Of a stretch of 64,000 nucleotides of DNA, positions 1 to 11,500 are shown in pieces; positions within the stretch are counted from its first letter, which is position 1, and the number at the start of each line of letters is the position of its first letter. The notes under the pieces were generated by a model. That model saw only the letters and a list, made by a program, of their open reading frames with translations, did not search any database and had not been told where the DNA came from. A program made the position numbers and the translations under genes. The stretch covers positions 30,345,501-30,409,500 of the forward strand of contig NC_079878.1 in the NCBI RefSeq assembly GCF_029227915.1. The letters run 5' to 3'. Origin of the DNA: Hydractinia symbiolongicarpus (lineage: Eukaryota; Cnidaria; Hydrozoa; Anthoathecata; Hydractiniidae).

Positions 1-1389
1 GTTCCGTTACATCACATTATTAACCAGACTTTACGCTCCAGTACAGTTCCGAACGCATGGAAACAAGCAAAAATCGTCCCACTTTTTAAATCAGGAGACA
101 CAAACAAACCTGAAAATTATCGTCCAATTTCAGTGTTGCCAATACTCTCTAAATTATTGGAAAAAGCAGTACACACACAATTAATGGAATTTTTAGAAAA
201 TGAGAAATTACTAAATGACTCCCAATTTGGCTATAGAGCTAAACGTTCAACACATCTTGCAACAACACTACTTGTTGACGAAGTAAGACAAGCTGCCGAG
301 AACGGAAAGTTAGTTGGAGCGCTGTTCCTGGATTTGAGTAAAGCGTTCGATACGATCAGTCACGATGTAGTCTTAAGAAAACTTTCATCATACGGTGTTG
401 ACAATGTAGAATTGTTGTGGTTTACAGATTATCTTTTTAACCGATCACAAGTTGTTGAAGTTGGCAATCGAACATCAGCAAGTTTTAATATTGTAAGTGG
501 AGTGCCGCAAGGATCGATACTCGGTCCTATACTATTTTTGATATTTTTTAATGACTTCTCGGAACACCTTGAGAAAAGTAAGTGTATTCAATTTGCTGAC
601 GATACCGTCATCTATGTTGCAAATGCTGACCCCTATATAATAGAAACAACATTGAACGATGAATTAGAAAACGTATCCACTTATTTGAACGATAACGAAC
701 TCATACTGAATCTAAAGAAAGGAAAAACAGAAACTGTGCTATTTGGAACATCTAAAAGATTATCCCGTAAAAATACCAAAAATACAATCCAATTGGCAAT
801 GTAGGGTCAACCTATTCATCATTCCACGTCTTACATATATTTGGGAAACGAACTGGATTCGTCACTAACCCTGGTTGATAATTTCGAGAAGTCATATAAG
901 AAAGCAGCCGGAAGATTGAACCTTCTTAGAAAAATGCGACCATTTCTGAGTTTTGAAGCTGCTTATAAAATCTATCAGATGGTAATTGAACCCATTTTGT
1001 TGTATAGTTCTCTTTTAAATTTAAAATTAACGATGACCCAACGAAAAAAGTTACAATCAATAGAAAATCGAGCCGGACAAATAGTTGGAGGAAAAAATAC
1101 GATTGGGAGTATTGAAGGAAAGATGAAAGGACGGGCATGCGTTTTGGTAAAAAGCTGTCTGACGAGCACTGTCTGCGAAAATTTCAATAAGTATTTTGTT
1201 ATCAACGAGTATTCAATTAACACACGGAATCGAAATATGTTAGTGAAATTACCACGTATAAAATTAGAGTTCGGAAAAAGATCCTTCAAATATCTTGGTG
1301 CAGCATTATACAATGACTTACCATTAAAAATACGTTGTTGCGATAACTTATTTCAGTTCAAAAAATTAGTTTATCAACATTTTATGTAA
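1..1389 (+). pseudogene. Non-LTR retrotransposon reverse transcriptase, 3' part, one in-frame stop
   Basis: The frame is open from base 1 of the window, so the 5' part lies outside. It encodes the reverse transcriptase domain of a CR1/L2/Jockey-type non-LTR element, which copies element RNA into the target site. Visible motifs are NYRPISVLP (RT block 1-2), FLDLSKAFDT with the first catalytic Asp (about 328-357), GVPQGSILGP (about 499-528) and FADD, the catalytic pair, at 592-603. After FADD comes the thumb region with YIYLG (about 829-843) and a C-terminal tail of the N-D-L-P-x-x-I-R type usual for these elements. A TAG at 802-804 interrupts the frame; reading resumes in the same frame and ends with TAA at 1387-1389. 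One nonsense change and no frameshift suggests a fairly young but dead copy. The endonuclease domain is not in view. The exact clade is uncertain. Confidence 0.9.
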
Positions 1390-1678
1390 ATATTCGCTTT
1401 TAAAATATGTTTTATATGTTTTTAGTAATTATTAAAGTAGCTTCTGTTTCTAACTTTTGCGCATTCTAGTTTCACATTTTTCTTTTTTCTCTTTTTCTTT
1501 TTTCTTGGTACGTACATGCGTTTTATATTAATTTTTTAGCTAACTCATGAGTGGTTATTTAGTAGATAATAGTTTTTGCTTATATTTTTCTTTCTTTTAT
1601 ATATTTTTACTGACAGGACACACGATGATAGCAGTAGTTCATTTTACTGAAGTGTAAAAAATCCTGTATAAATATTGT

Positions 1679-1945
<267 letters not shown>

Positions 1946-1961
1946 TTCCTAATTCATTTTC

Positions 1962-2107
1962 GGATAGCCGCACGACCGTTTAGGATAGCCGCACAACCGA
2001 CAGGATAGCCGCATAACCGTACAGGATAGCCGCACAACCATACAGGATAGCCGCACAACCACTTAGGATAGCCGCACAACCACTTAGGATAGCCGCACAA
2101 CCACTTC
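1962..2107 (+). repeat. 21-bp minisatellite, 7 copies, core GGATAGCCGCACAACC
   Basis: Copies begin at 1962, 1983, 2003, 2024, 2045, 2066 and 2087, so the period is 20-21 bp. The core ggatagccgcacaacc is nearly invariant, with single changes in copies 1 and 3; the 4-5 bp linkers vary (gttta, gaca, gtaca, ataca, actta). The same core recurs in the 84-bp repeat at 13607-14505 and as a single copy at 18876-18892. Confidence 0.95.
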
Positions 2108-5100
2108 GGCAGCCGTGACATTATCATGTTTTCATTAAAAAAATGGCTACCAAGCGGATGCCATGCGATGACTCTGGCCAGTGTATTCGAAAAGTTTAAC
2201 AACTGTAGCTAACCATTTGTTTAATGTTCAACGGAAGCTGTTGTATTTAAACTTTTAAAGAAATAAGGGTTACTAATTTTTAATCACAGATTACACTTCT
2301 GGTTGCTTTAATCTTCTGTTAAGTATTTGCAGCTGTGATGGGAAGATCTGTCTTGGATATATGCAAAATATCAAATGTCTTCTGCTGATAATTTATGATA
2401 GCTAGCTAGCTGGCTAGCTAACTATATATATTTATAGATTTATTTTTTTCTTGAACTTTATTGAAAGTAGCTAGGTAGCTACATATACAATAATATAGCT
2501 AGCTATAGCTAGCTGTAACAGTTTGATTATAGTTGCAGAATTATAAGTTATTCATTACCACGAACTTATTTCTGAAGCTGAAAATTATTGCTGTAAAAAT
2601 TTTGAGATTTCTTTATCAGGAAATCTTTCTGAAAGTTTTTTTGATTAAACACGAAAATGAATGCGGGCTAGCTAGCTAGCTATTTAAGGGCTGAAAATTA
2701 AGAGCTGAACTCTCATGATAATTGCATGAAAAATGCTTATAAAATTTTAAAAACATTAGCAAATTTTTTTGATGATTTCAGTATTTCGGGGACCATGCAC
2801 TATTGCTGCAGAAACCATAAAAGCTAAAACTTTTTCCTTTTTGGATAGTATTTTTTTCTCTATATAAAATAATATCCACTTCTGTACGGGTTAACAAATA
2901 AAAAAAGGTGTGTGTGTGTGTATCAGTATAGTTGATATCAGTATATATTTGATTAGTTTGGCCAAACTCTCTTGTTATCCATTATATATATATAAATTAA
3001 AATGGATAAATAAATATGGCACAGCTAATAATAAACAAAGTGGGAAAAGTAATCTTTCCCTGATGCTTCTGTATATAGCTATAAATTTTAAAAATATTTT
3101 GAGCATTCTATGCGCAAAGTGCTCAAGCTAAAGTTTTTATGCGCAACAACTTATGAATAAAGTTAAAATGAATCTTCCTAAATTTGAAGCATCAAAATGA
3201 AGTATAATGTAACAGGTATATATACCTGAAATTGATCTATGTTTAGATTATTTTTTAAATTTTTCGTTATTTTTATAACTTCCACTTGACTCTAGTTCAT
3301 TTGTGGTTTATTTTTCTAAGATTTTAAGTTACAAAAGAGCCCGTAATGTATATGTAAAGTATATTTTTTTACTGTATATACTTCGGTGTTATGTTTGGTG
3401 TGGTAAAGTAAAAAATTTTTATCTGAAGATTGACAAAAGTATTCTTGGGCAGTTGATATGTACATTTAAGATGTAATAACCAATATTTATAGGCATTGAT
3501 GTGGACTAGATATATGACATTTAGACAAGATGGTAGACAGAGACACAGGACATAACATAAAAAAATATGGAAATATTTAATGTAAAGATGACACGATAAC
3601 ATATAGAAATGTAGGCTAGTGATGGCCAGGCAGCCTCTCGAAATTAACTTTTTTTTATCATATCCACTGAAAAAAATTCAAGCTATGTTCTATAACTATT
3701 ATTTAATCTTGTTTTTACTGACACAGCATTGTTAAAGTGTGCAGTGAAAGTAAATTTTGTGTTTGGGTGGATATTTTTATGTTGATGACAAAGCTCAATC
3801 TTTTTGTTAAAGTTTAAACTTAGGAAAAATAAAAACGATGACGTTAAACTTGGAATGGTGTGTTTTAAAATCGTGTGACGATATTCCCCCAAAATATTTA
3901 TTATATACCCATCATTATAATTATCGAGTTCTTTAATTTAGGCATTTTAAGAGAGACCGTATTAATTTCAACCAAATGTTTACATCAAGATCAATTAAAA
4001 TTAGCCAAGTTTATATGGTTTTAATAAAATTTGTTAACAGATTTGCTTCAACCCCACTCCCTACCCCTTTCACATAAATGTTTCGAATTAAGAAACATTT
4101 TTTGTCACTTTTCTCCAACTCTGGGGCATCTTAATACCTTGTATATTGTAAATATACATAAAGTCATTGTTAGGGATTTTGTGTTTGCCATTATTGGAGA
4201 TGCAGCAGAGACTTGAGGAATATTTAGGGTTGGACGAGATGCTCGATAATAAGAACAAATCCTGTTTTTATTTTATCGTTTTTATTTCATAAATTTTTGG
4301 AGTCCAGTAAGCCACAATTTTTTAAAGCTTTTCGCAAAATAATATAATGTACATTTAAGGTAATGCTATCGCTCCAAAACATTTTTTACTGTGAACCTGA
4401 CAAAAATGTTTTGTTGAGAAAGAATATAACTACTTAAACATTACAATATATATAATCCCTAATCCCTAAAACAAGAGTATTTCGACTGGAATGGATTCTT
4501 TTGTTTTTATACATAGTATGGTATTTGACTTTATTTGAGAGCTCTCAATTTAGTAGTATTAAAAATATAAATAACAATGATGTGAGGAACATGTAAAGAT
4601 ATGTAATAATTAAATAGAGTAATTTGGGTTATATACAGTTATCATAAAGTGTGACCTTATTATGTAAAGAGCTATGATTTCAAACCTGTTGAAGAACTAA
4701 ATAATCTTTATGATATAATGTTTTATAGTTTTAGACTGACACAAAAATTATCAGTAGTAGGGAAGCTTTCAACAACAACATGCTGAAGGTTAGACAGAAA
4801 AGTCACAAATAGGTTGATTGTCATTGAAATTAAGTATGGGAACTGGACAAAATACAATTACTGTAGGTAAGAAAATTTTTATACAACAAACTTGGAATGT
4901 ACTGTACATAAAATCATACACATTCTTTATATAAGAAATCTTAATTAATATATCTTTCCTGCACTCTGCAATTCTTTTAATGAAAGATGATAATTGATTT
5001 TTTTATCATATTAATGTCATTATAACTGCCAAAAATACCTGATTTATGTTTTTTATCCTGTTTTGTTAACAATTTAGGCAACTGTCAACCTTAAAGTTTC

Positions 5101-5140
5101 GTGTTTCTAATAAAAAATGTGTCTTTATAATCCTGATCAT
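2108..5140. other. Gene-poor AT-rich DNA
   Basis: No frame here looks like protein: the open frames are short and of low-complexity composition. Clusters of TAGC/GCTAGC tetranucleotides occur at about 2398-2430, 2465-2515 and 2668-2685, and a short GT run at 2908-2922. Nothing else is recognised. Confidence 0.6.
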
Positions 5141-5144
5141 TTGT

Positions 5145-5490
5145 CCAAAAAGTGACACACTTTTTTGATAGCCATTTTTGTTTCCAACTCCCTCTGGTAA
5201 TCGATACATGATTTTATCTGAAAAATTAGTGATTCTTTGTTGCCTTTTTCATTGATAATCCATACATTATATTATTAAATAAATTGCGGTGATTGTGTAT
5301 TTACCACTTTCGTTTCCACCCCCTCTCATAATCCATACATCAATTTATCAAAGAGATTACAGTGATTCTTTTTTGCTACTTTAGTTTTTAACTCCTTCTA
5401 TGATTCTGTGATTCTCTATTTACAGTTCTGGTTTATACTTTTTATTATTAATATTTATGAAAGATATGACAGTGATTCTCCATGTAGGAT
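5145..5490 (+). repeat. Decayed tandem repeat of about 70-80 bp
   Basis: Variants of a unit containing 'aatccatacat', an AT-rich spacer, 'ttacagtgattctt' and 'ccactttngtttccaactcc' recur here, with the 'aatc(c/g)atacat' box at about 5200, 5258 and 5331. Related pieces occur at about 7060-7185 and 7668-7700. The copies are too diverged for a firm consensus by eye. It may be internal sequence of an old mobile element. Confidence 0.5.
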
Positions 5491-7060
5491 GTAATTTTAT
5501 TTTTCTAGAAAATTGTGATACACTGGATTAGCATTGCTTCAGACTTTGGCGGCTTGTTTACGACAGCACAAAATTAACGATAGTACAGAGAAGCACACAT
5601 AATTCATATATGGAGTGCTGCATTGTTACAGTAATGTGTTCAAGTTGGATGAAAATGACACTGTTGATTAGTGCTCTGTAATTAACCCTAATATTAATTG
5701 GAATAATATATATTCTTCTTTTTTTACTAATTTTCTTACTTTCCTAAACAACGGTAAACTTAAACTCGCTTTGGCCTAATGTTCAAATAAACGGGGTCTT
5801 GATGTATTAGAGTTAAGGATCTGATCTATAAGCAACCAGAGTCAAGCATTAGTAGAATATTGCTTAATTTTTAGCGCAAGTGTTAATAACCTATTCGACC
5901 AGAGAGTTTTATTGACAGGGAGGGTGGGGGCGGATTCCGCCTTATGCATGACTTTTGATAGGTTTATACAAAATAAATAAAATTTAGCACACTTTTTTTA
6001 CGTCATATAAGAAAAAGAGGGCGACAAATTTTACTCTGTCAGGATTTTTACTGTGACGTCACCGGAAGCTGGAAATTTGTCCAAAATACAACTATCTGTC
6101 TAAAAATCAATTACTAAGTTTTAAGGCGAATTTTTACATTATATTTGAAGTTTCCGACAGCCAAACTAACATTTTTTTTGTTTTTTACGCAAAATAGCCT
6201 GAAAATCTGTTTTAATAATAACCAATAGCAACAACAAATTTAAGAAACTAGTAAACATCCTTCGATTATGAAAAAGGCTCGCATTAAAAATAAACGCCTC
6301 TCTCAAACGTACGCTAATTAACAAAACGCATTACTACTGCCTGTCTGCGAGGTCTGGCCGGGTTCGTCAGGGATTTCTAAATCGCGCTCGAAATCTTTAA
6401 GCTACAATTAAAAAAGGGGAATATATTTTTATCGACTTTGCTGCGACTAATAAATTCCTGTACCTCACTTGCAAGATTGCCAAATTTTTCAATATTCAAT
6501 CCTAAGCTATTACAAACTCGTTCCTAGATCCTTTTGCTAACGTAGCTTTATATCGAAATGACAAAGGGTACAGGGATCAAAGATAAAGATTTCTTACAGT
6601 TTTAAATTGAATACACTGGTGACATCTTTTTGTTTTAAGTATTTAACAAAACGTAACACCTGTTATGCATTTCGCCTTAACCATTCGCACTTTCGTTCCG
6701 ACAAATGAATGTAGCGTAGAGAAGAAGACATATAACTGTGCTCTTTAATTGTTTCACTTTTATGCGATTTAATTGGGATTTATATTTGAGAGTAAAAATA
6801 ACGAATTGGATCACTGATTTGGAAAACGATTTTTTGTACACAAGATTTAAAGTTAAATAGAAGAATTTTGGTTAGGATACAGCTTGATAAAGGTATTGGT
6901 AATTATGCATTTTAAAACGAAAACTGTCTTTCCTCCATATACTATATTAGTATTGAAGTCACTCTCTGATAATAAACACTCTGGACCATCATAAGAAAAA
7001 AGGCGCCAGGGACTAAAAGCTGGATTACGTATAGATAAAACATTGGATAACCGACGATGA
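5491..7060. other. Non-coding stretch between decayed repeat copies
   Basis: No protein-like frame. It separates copies of the 5145-5490 repeat family, so it may be an insertion, but no terminal repeats were found. At 5918-5942 lies a G-rich 25-mer that recurs with one mismatch at 9830-9854 inside an intron of the recombinase gene. Confidence 0.4.
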
Positions 7061-7171
7061 TTCTCTTTTTACCACTTTTGTTCCCATTTCTCCGGGATAA
7101 TCCATACACCATTTATAAGGAAATTACGGTGATTTTTATTTTACCTCTTGTTTTCAACAGTATCTAATAAT

Positions 7172-7640
7172 CCATATCGTAATTTTTCGAATAAACGCCC
7201 AGGGCGTTTATTAAATTTTGTGAGTGAGAGCTTAGTATTTTTTTTAATTACGGATGAAAGGAAAGACGCCAGGAATTACGACAAATATTCGATAAGCCTT
7301 TACAAAAGAGATGTTCTTATTGGACATATGTATGTTACCATTTTAAAAATAAAAGTTGGACTAGTTAGTAGTATCAACTAGTTTCTGAGGTTTTTAAAAA
7401 TGAACTTGCTAAGAGGAAAAAACGTTTCCTACGGCAAAGTTAAAGTTGAGAAAAAAGTGTACATAGATAATTTCTTATTACGAATAAAGAGGCAAGAGAG
7501 TTTTCCTTTTGGTTTGAATAAATGCTCCCGCTGGATGTGCGCTATTCCAGCGGGGTGTCTATTAAAGGCAGCTTTTAAATTAAAAAGATAAGAAGATGGG
7601 GGCGTTTAGACAAGAGGGGCGTTTCATGAAAACAGCGATT
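7172..7640. mobile_element. Possible degraded copy of the 7806-8032 MITE family
   Basis: The left end (about 7172-7215) reads 'atcgtaatttttcgaataa' then 'acgcccagggcgtttatta', closely like the start of the MITE at 7806 with GCGC changed to GCGT. The right end (about 7600-7640) has 'gggggcgttta' and 'aggggcgtttcatgaaaa', resembling an inverted version of that start. The interior (7220-7590) is unlike the shorter element. The boundaries are guesses. Confidence 0.3.
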
Positions 7641-7805
7641 ATTTAAACCATTAACACATTTTTTGAAAGATTACAGTGATCCTCCATTTATCAGTTTCAT
7701 CTGCAACCGCCTTATATGCACTATTCTATCTAAGATAGTACAAAGATTTTTAATTTAACACTTTTATTCCAGCCTTCTTGACTGACCCCAAGATTGAACC
7801 AGAAT

Positions 7806-8032
7806 ACCGTAATGATCCGAACAAGCGCCCTGGGTGCTTATTAACTTTTTAGATATTTTGGGCGCTTAATCGAGGGAGGGCTTAAAAACGCTGGGCGCTT
7901 TCATCAGGTGGGCGCTTATTCGAGGGGGCGCTTAGTAAGTGCTGGGTGCTTATTGAACTTTGAGGAAATTATCTGGGCGCTTATTTGAGGGGCGCTTAAT
8001 AAATATTGGGCGCTTATTCGGATCTTTACGGT
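7806..8032. mobile_element. MITE-like element with 25-bp terminal inverted repeats
   Basis: The left terminus begins accgtaatgatccgaacaag (7806) and the right terminus ends cttattcggatctttacggt (8032). The right end's reverse complement matches the left over about 25 bp with two mismatches. The interior carries many degenerate copies of 'gggcgcttatt' and 'gaggg(g)gcgctta', so the element is rich in internal subrepeats. No coding capacity. No convincing target-site duplication is visible. It ends 70 bp before the probable first ATG of the DBF4-recombinase gene, so it could contribute promoter or UTR sequence; that is inference. Confidence 0.75.
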
Positions 8033-8102
8033 GTTTAATTTTTATTATGTACAACTGGTTATTTTTTGCTACTTTTTTAATTTCACAATAGGTTTGAAAG
8101 TA

Positions 8103-8165
8103 ATGGAAGGTACAACGGGCGTAAAGAATCAAACAACGGAGAGGAATACGGATATAGAGAAAAAG
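8103..8165 (+). CDS. Probable first coding exon of the DBF4-recombinase gene
   Basis: An ATG at 8103 in good context (purine at -3, G at +4) opens 21 codons, MEGTTGVKNQTTERNTDIEKK split as 20+1 residues, ending at AAG followed by GT at 8166. A strong acceptor-like tract (ctctttcgtag) ends at 8414. Joining 8165 to 8415 is phase 0 and adds Ser-Gly before the ATG at 8421. The implied intron is 249 bp. The same-phase join and the polar, coding-like composition support it. The donor (AAG/GTTGGT) is only moderate. A second acceptor-like site, cacaatag, ends at about 8091, so this could itself be an internal or trans-spliced exon. Confidence 0.45.
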
Positions 8166-8383
8166 GTTGGTTATAATTTTAAATGGTTAGTCATTTTGAG
8201 GCTTAATACTAATATAAATGCATAAAATGTCCAACCAGTTTGTTTTTATTTACATATATGTAAATTACATGACCTTTCTGCTAGTGCTATATAGTTTTTG
8301 CCGGCGGCGTTGTCTTATGTTTAAGCATGTTTTGCCGTGTAAATACAACATGTTTTCTCAGAAAGTTTTCAATTATAATAATT

Positions 8384-8506
8384 ATGTCTAAAAGGCGGGT
8401 AATCTCTTTCGTAGAGTGGGATGAGCAAAGATGGAACAAAGCAAAAGAACCCATCAACGGCAACGGAACTTTTAAAAAATATTTTAGCGTCAAAGAGCAA
8501 ATTTAG
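8384..8506 (+). other. 40-codon upstream ORF overlapping the 8421 start
   Basis: An ATG at 8384 opens a 40-codon frame, out of frame with the main protein and ending at TAG 8504-8506. In an unspliced 5' leader it would be met first and would reduce initiation at 8421. If the acceptor at 8414 is used, its ATG is removed. This is one reason to favour the spliced start at 8103. Confidence 0.3.
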
Positions 8507-11500
8507 AGAGAGCAAAGACAAATTTACCGAGCAAGAGATGACTTTGCAATTAGTTAATGTGACAAAATCAAGCGCCAAAAAAGAAGAATTGGAAAGTAAG
8601 AAGATAGTGAATGAGGCCAAGCAATTGAAAAGAATGTTTAATAAAGTTGAAATACTGGACGGTAGATACATAAAATTCGAAGACAAAGACAAACAATATA
8701 AACCCGTTGTGTGTAAAGAACTTTCTCTACCTATTATTAACTACCTCGATCAGGGACCAGCTTTTGTATCTTGTAAACCTTTACCAAAGGAATTAAGAGA
8801 TAATACGCAAATTCAATTGGATTCGAACTGTAAAGACGTGACTAAAAAGGAAAATGGTTATTGTGAAATATGCGCAGTACATTTCGAAGATCTCGAGATT
8901 CATCGATCAACTGAGCAACACACGGCATATATATCTGATAGAGCTAATTACGCTAGCTTGGATCGGGTGATCAGTAATGTTAATAAAAGAAATGAAAACG
9001 AAGTAACTGAAAATTGTACCATTAAAGGAATCAGCATGTTTAACGCAGAATTGATTGTAACTGTCATAAGTTGTGGCTATGTCAAAGGTACTATGGAGGG
9101 CAATGAAGACTGTTGGAGGCACTTGGCATTTGCCAATGGTGGTAGAACTCAGAAGGATCTTGATGACACAAAATTATTGGAATTGGTACCTGAAGAGATC
9201 ATGTCCATGATAGAGAAGCAAATAAGGCAGATTCTTGGAGAACATTATGAAAACGGTTACATTAGAGATTACATCATAAAGGTTTTACTCCCGGACGCTA
9301 TTATATGCTTGTTTTCTACAGTAATGAAATGGACAAAAGCAAAAACCGAGGAGCACTTCAAAGTATATCTTACGTACATAGATGAGAATAACGATATGAC
9401 TTTTAAAGAAGACGAGACTTTCCAACAGAACATCAAACGTGGAATGGTAAATCATCAGAATTTTATTAAAGAATTGCACTCAAAAATTCAAAACAAAAGG
9501 TCACAAATAGACTTTGAAGTCACAAATGGAGCAACAGAAGCGACGAAAGTTTCTGATGCTGAAATAGAAAGTGAGAAAGAAGTTTTTCTTCAATCCACAG
9601 AAGCCAATGCGACAAATACAAAGGAACAACTTAAAAAAAGAAAATCTGGTAGCATCGTTAAGGAATGTCCAGTTTGCAATATTAGTCAAAAATATATTAC
9701 GCGTCATTTACGTAGAGCGCATAAATGGAGCTGGGAAAGTGCAGCTGCAGCCTCGAGTCAATTCGGATTGAAAAATAGCCAGAAGAAAGGTGTGTTTGTT
9801 TGTTATATCATTGAAACCTATTCGGTCCCGGGAGGGCGGGGGCGGATTCCGCCTCAGACTGTTTTCCTTTAATAACTTCCTTATGCCATGTTGTATGGCA
9901 ATGAAACTTACTAAGATTCAATAATTATCTATTAGGCACGCAAATGCCAAATGTTTTGATCCCACACGTCTAGGAGGCTTAGATATTGGCTATTACTCGA
10001 AACTACTCCTAAAAATCTCTATCAAATCTAATAACTTTTTTTAGGATTATCCTTAGAGCATGAAAAACTTACATCACCACTTCGTTTCCTTAAGTACAAT
10101 AATTATTCCGATTTCCAAATTTTGTCGTATTTTACCCAAAAACCAGGTTTTTTCCAATTTTCGGGTAAAATCCGACAAAATTTGGAAATCGGAATAACTT
10201 GTTAGGCGAATTATTCAAAAACCGAAATATATGTTAAATAAATTTTATTTGGCTTTCAGATAGTGGTATTTTAAATAAATTTCCAGCTTTCGGTAATGTC
10301 ACAGAAAAACTGCTGACATTTCTGTTTTCTTCGTAATATAAATGTGCCAATTTTTATTTCATTGGGACAAGCCTCTAAAATGTTAGTTTCAAAGCAGGGA
10401 TAAAACGCAGTCAGACTATTCTTAGGACAAGTTGCGACTTTCTTGGCAAATTTAATTGTGCACAAAAATAAATTCCTCATTTCTACAAGCATATGTGAAT
10501 AACCGTATATATTTTCGTCTTTTCTTCCATTAAAGAGTTGGACAAGAAGAGTAGCAACTACCATTACAGTCGAATGTGTCCATTCCCGAACTGCTTTCTC
10601 GTAAGATCAAACTTGCCTGATCATCTAGCAAGGTTTCACAAAATAGAGAAAGGACCCAAATTTTACGAAATGCTTAAAATAGCGCCAAAATTCGAAGAAT
10701 CGTATCTGCCAAAGGACTTTTCGCAGTCTCCCAAAAAATCGTTCCAAGACATCCTCGTCAAGAAAGCAGAGGCCGCAAGTAGTAATGATAACGCCGATAT
10801 ATCGCAACACAGGAAACGCAGGTTTGATTACTCATCGAGACCAAATTCATTAGAGAGCAATGTGGTACCCAAAGAGACCAAAAAAACAGTCTTTGTACAC
10901 GGCGACGATCAAGAGAAGTTGGGAAATGAGGAATCCAGTTGCGTCATTGAATCAATGCATCAATCTTCTAATGTTAATGAATTTTGTCAGTTGCGGCTAC
11001 GGCCAAAAGTAAGATATGAGATGCCCGCAAAAGAACAAGTGCCGGAGTCAGATGATTCTACTGAGGATGAAAGTAACATTAGCGGCGAATATTTAGGAGA
11101 AAGAAGTGGTGATGATGATTGTTGCGACCAAGCTCTTGGTAAGAACGTGGAAAAGCTTGTAGAACGGTTTAGGGAGTATATGGTTGGTCCTGATCGCAAA
11201 AGAGATGAAGCTTCAATGTACGTAATCGCTGGAGATATTCGACGTATTTTTCGGGCTATAAATGTTAAAGATGACGTGAGTATAGTTTTCAAAAATGGTG
11301 GTAACGACTTTAGAGAAATATATTTGAACCAATACTGCAAGCAAAAAAAAACGAAGCCAACAAGCGTGAAGAAATACCTCTACTCTTTAATTGATTTATG
11401 CGAATTCTTAATCGCAGAAGATGTTGCCCTACCAAACGTTTCCAGCCACGACATTACAACAATGATTGGTAAACTCAAACAATGGAGAAAGAACTTTAGA

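Noticed and set aside
1954-2202. Minus-strand frame with a repeated WLCGYPK heptapeptide
   Set aside because: The heptad only reflects the 21-bp minisatellite period. No start context, domain or codon signal supports a gene.
9571-9771. Alternative plus-strand frame inside the first large exon
   Set aside because: It overlaps the C2H2-finger coding region in another frame and has no motif of its own.
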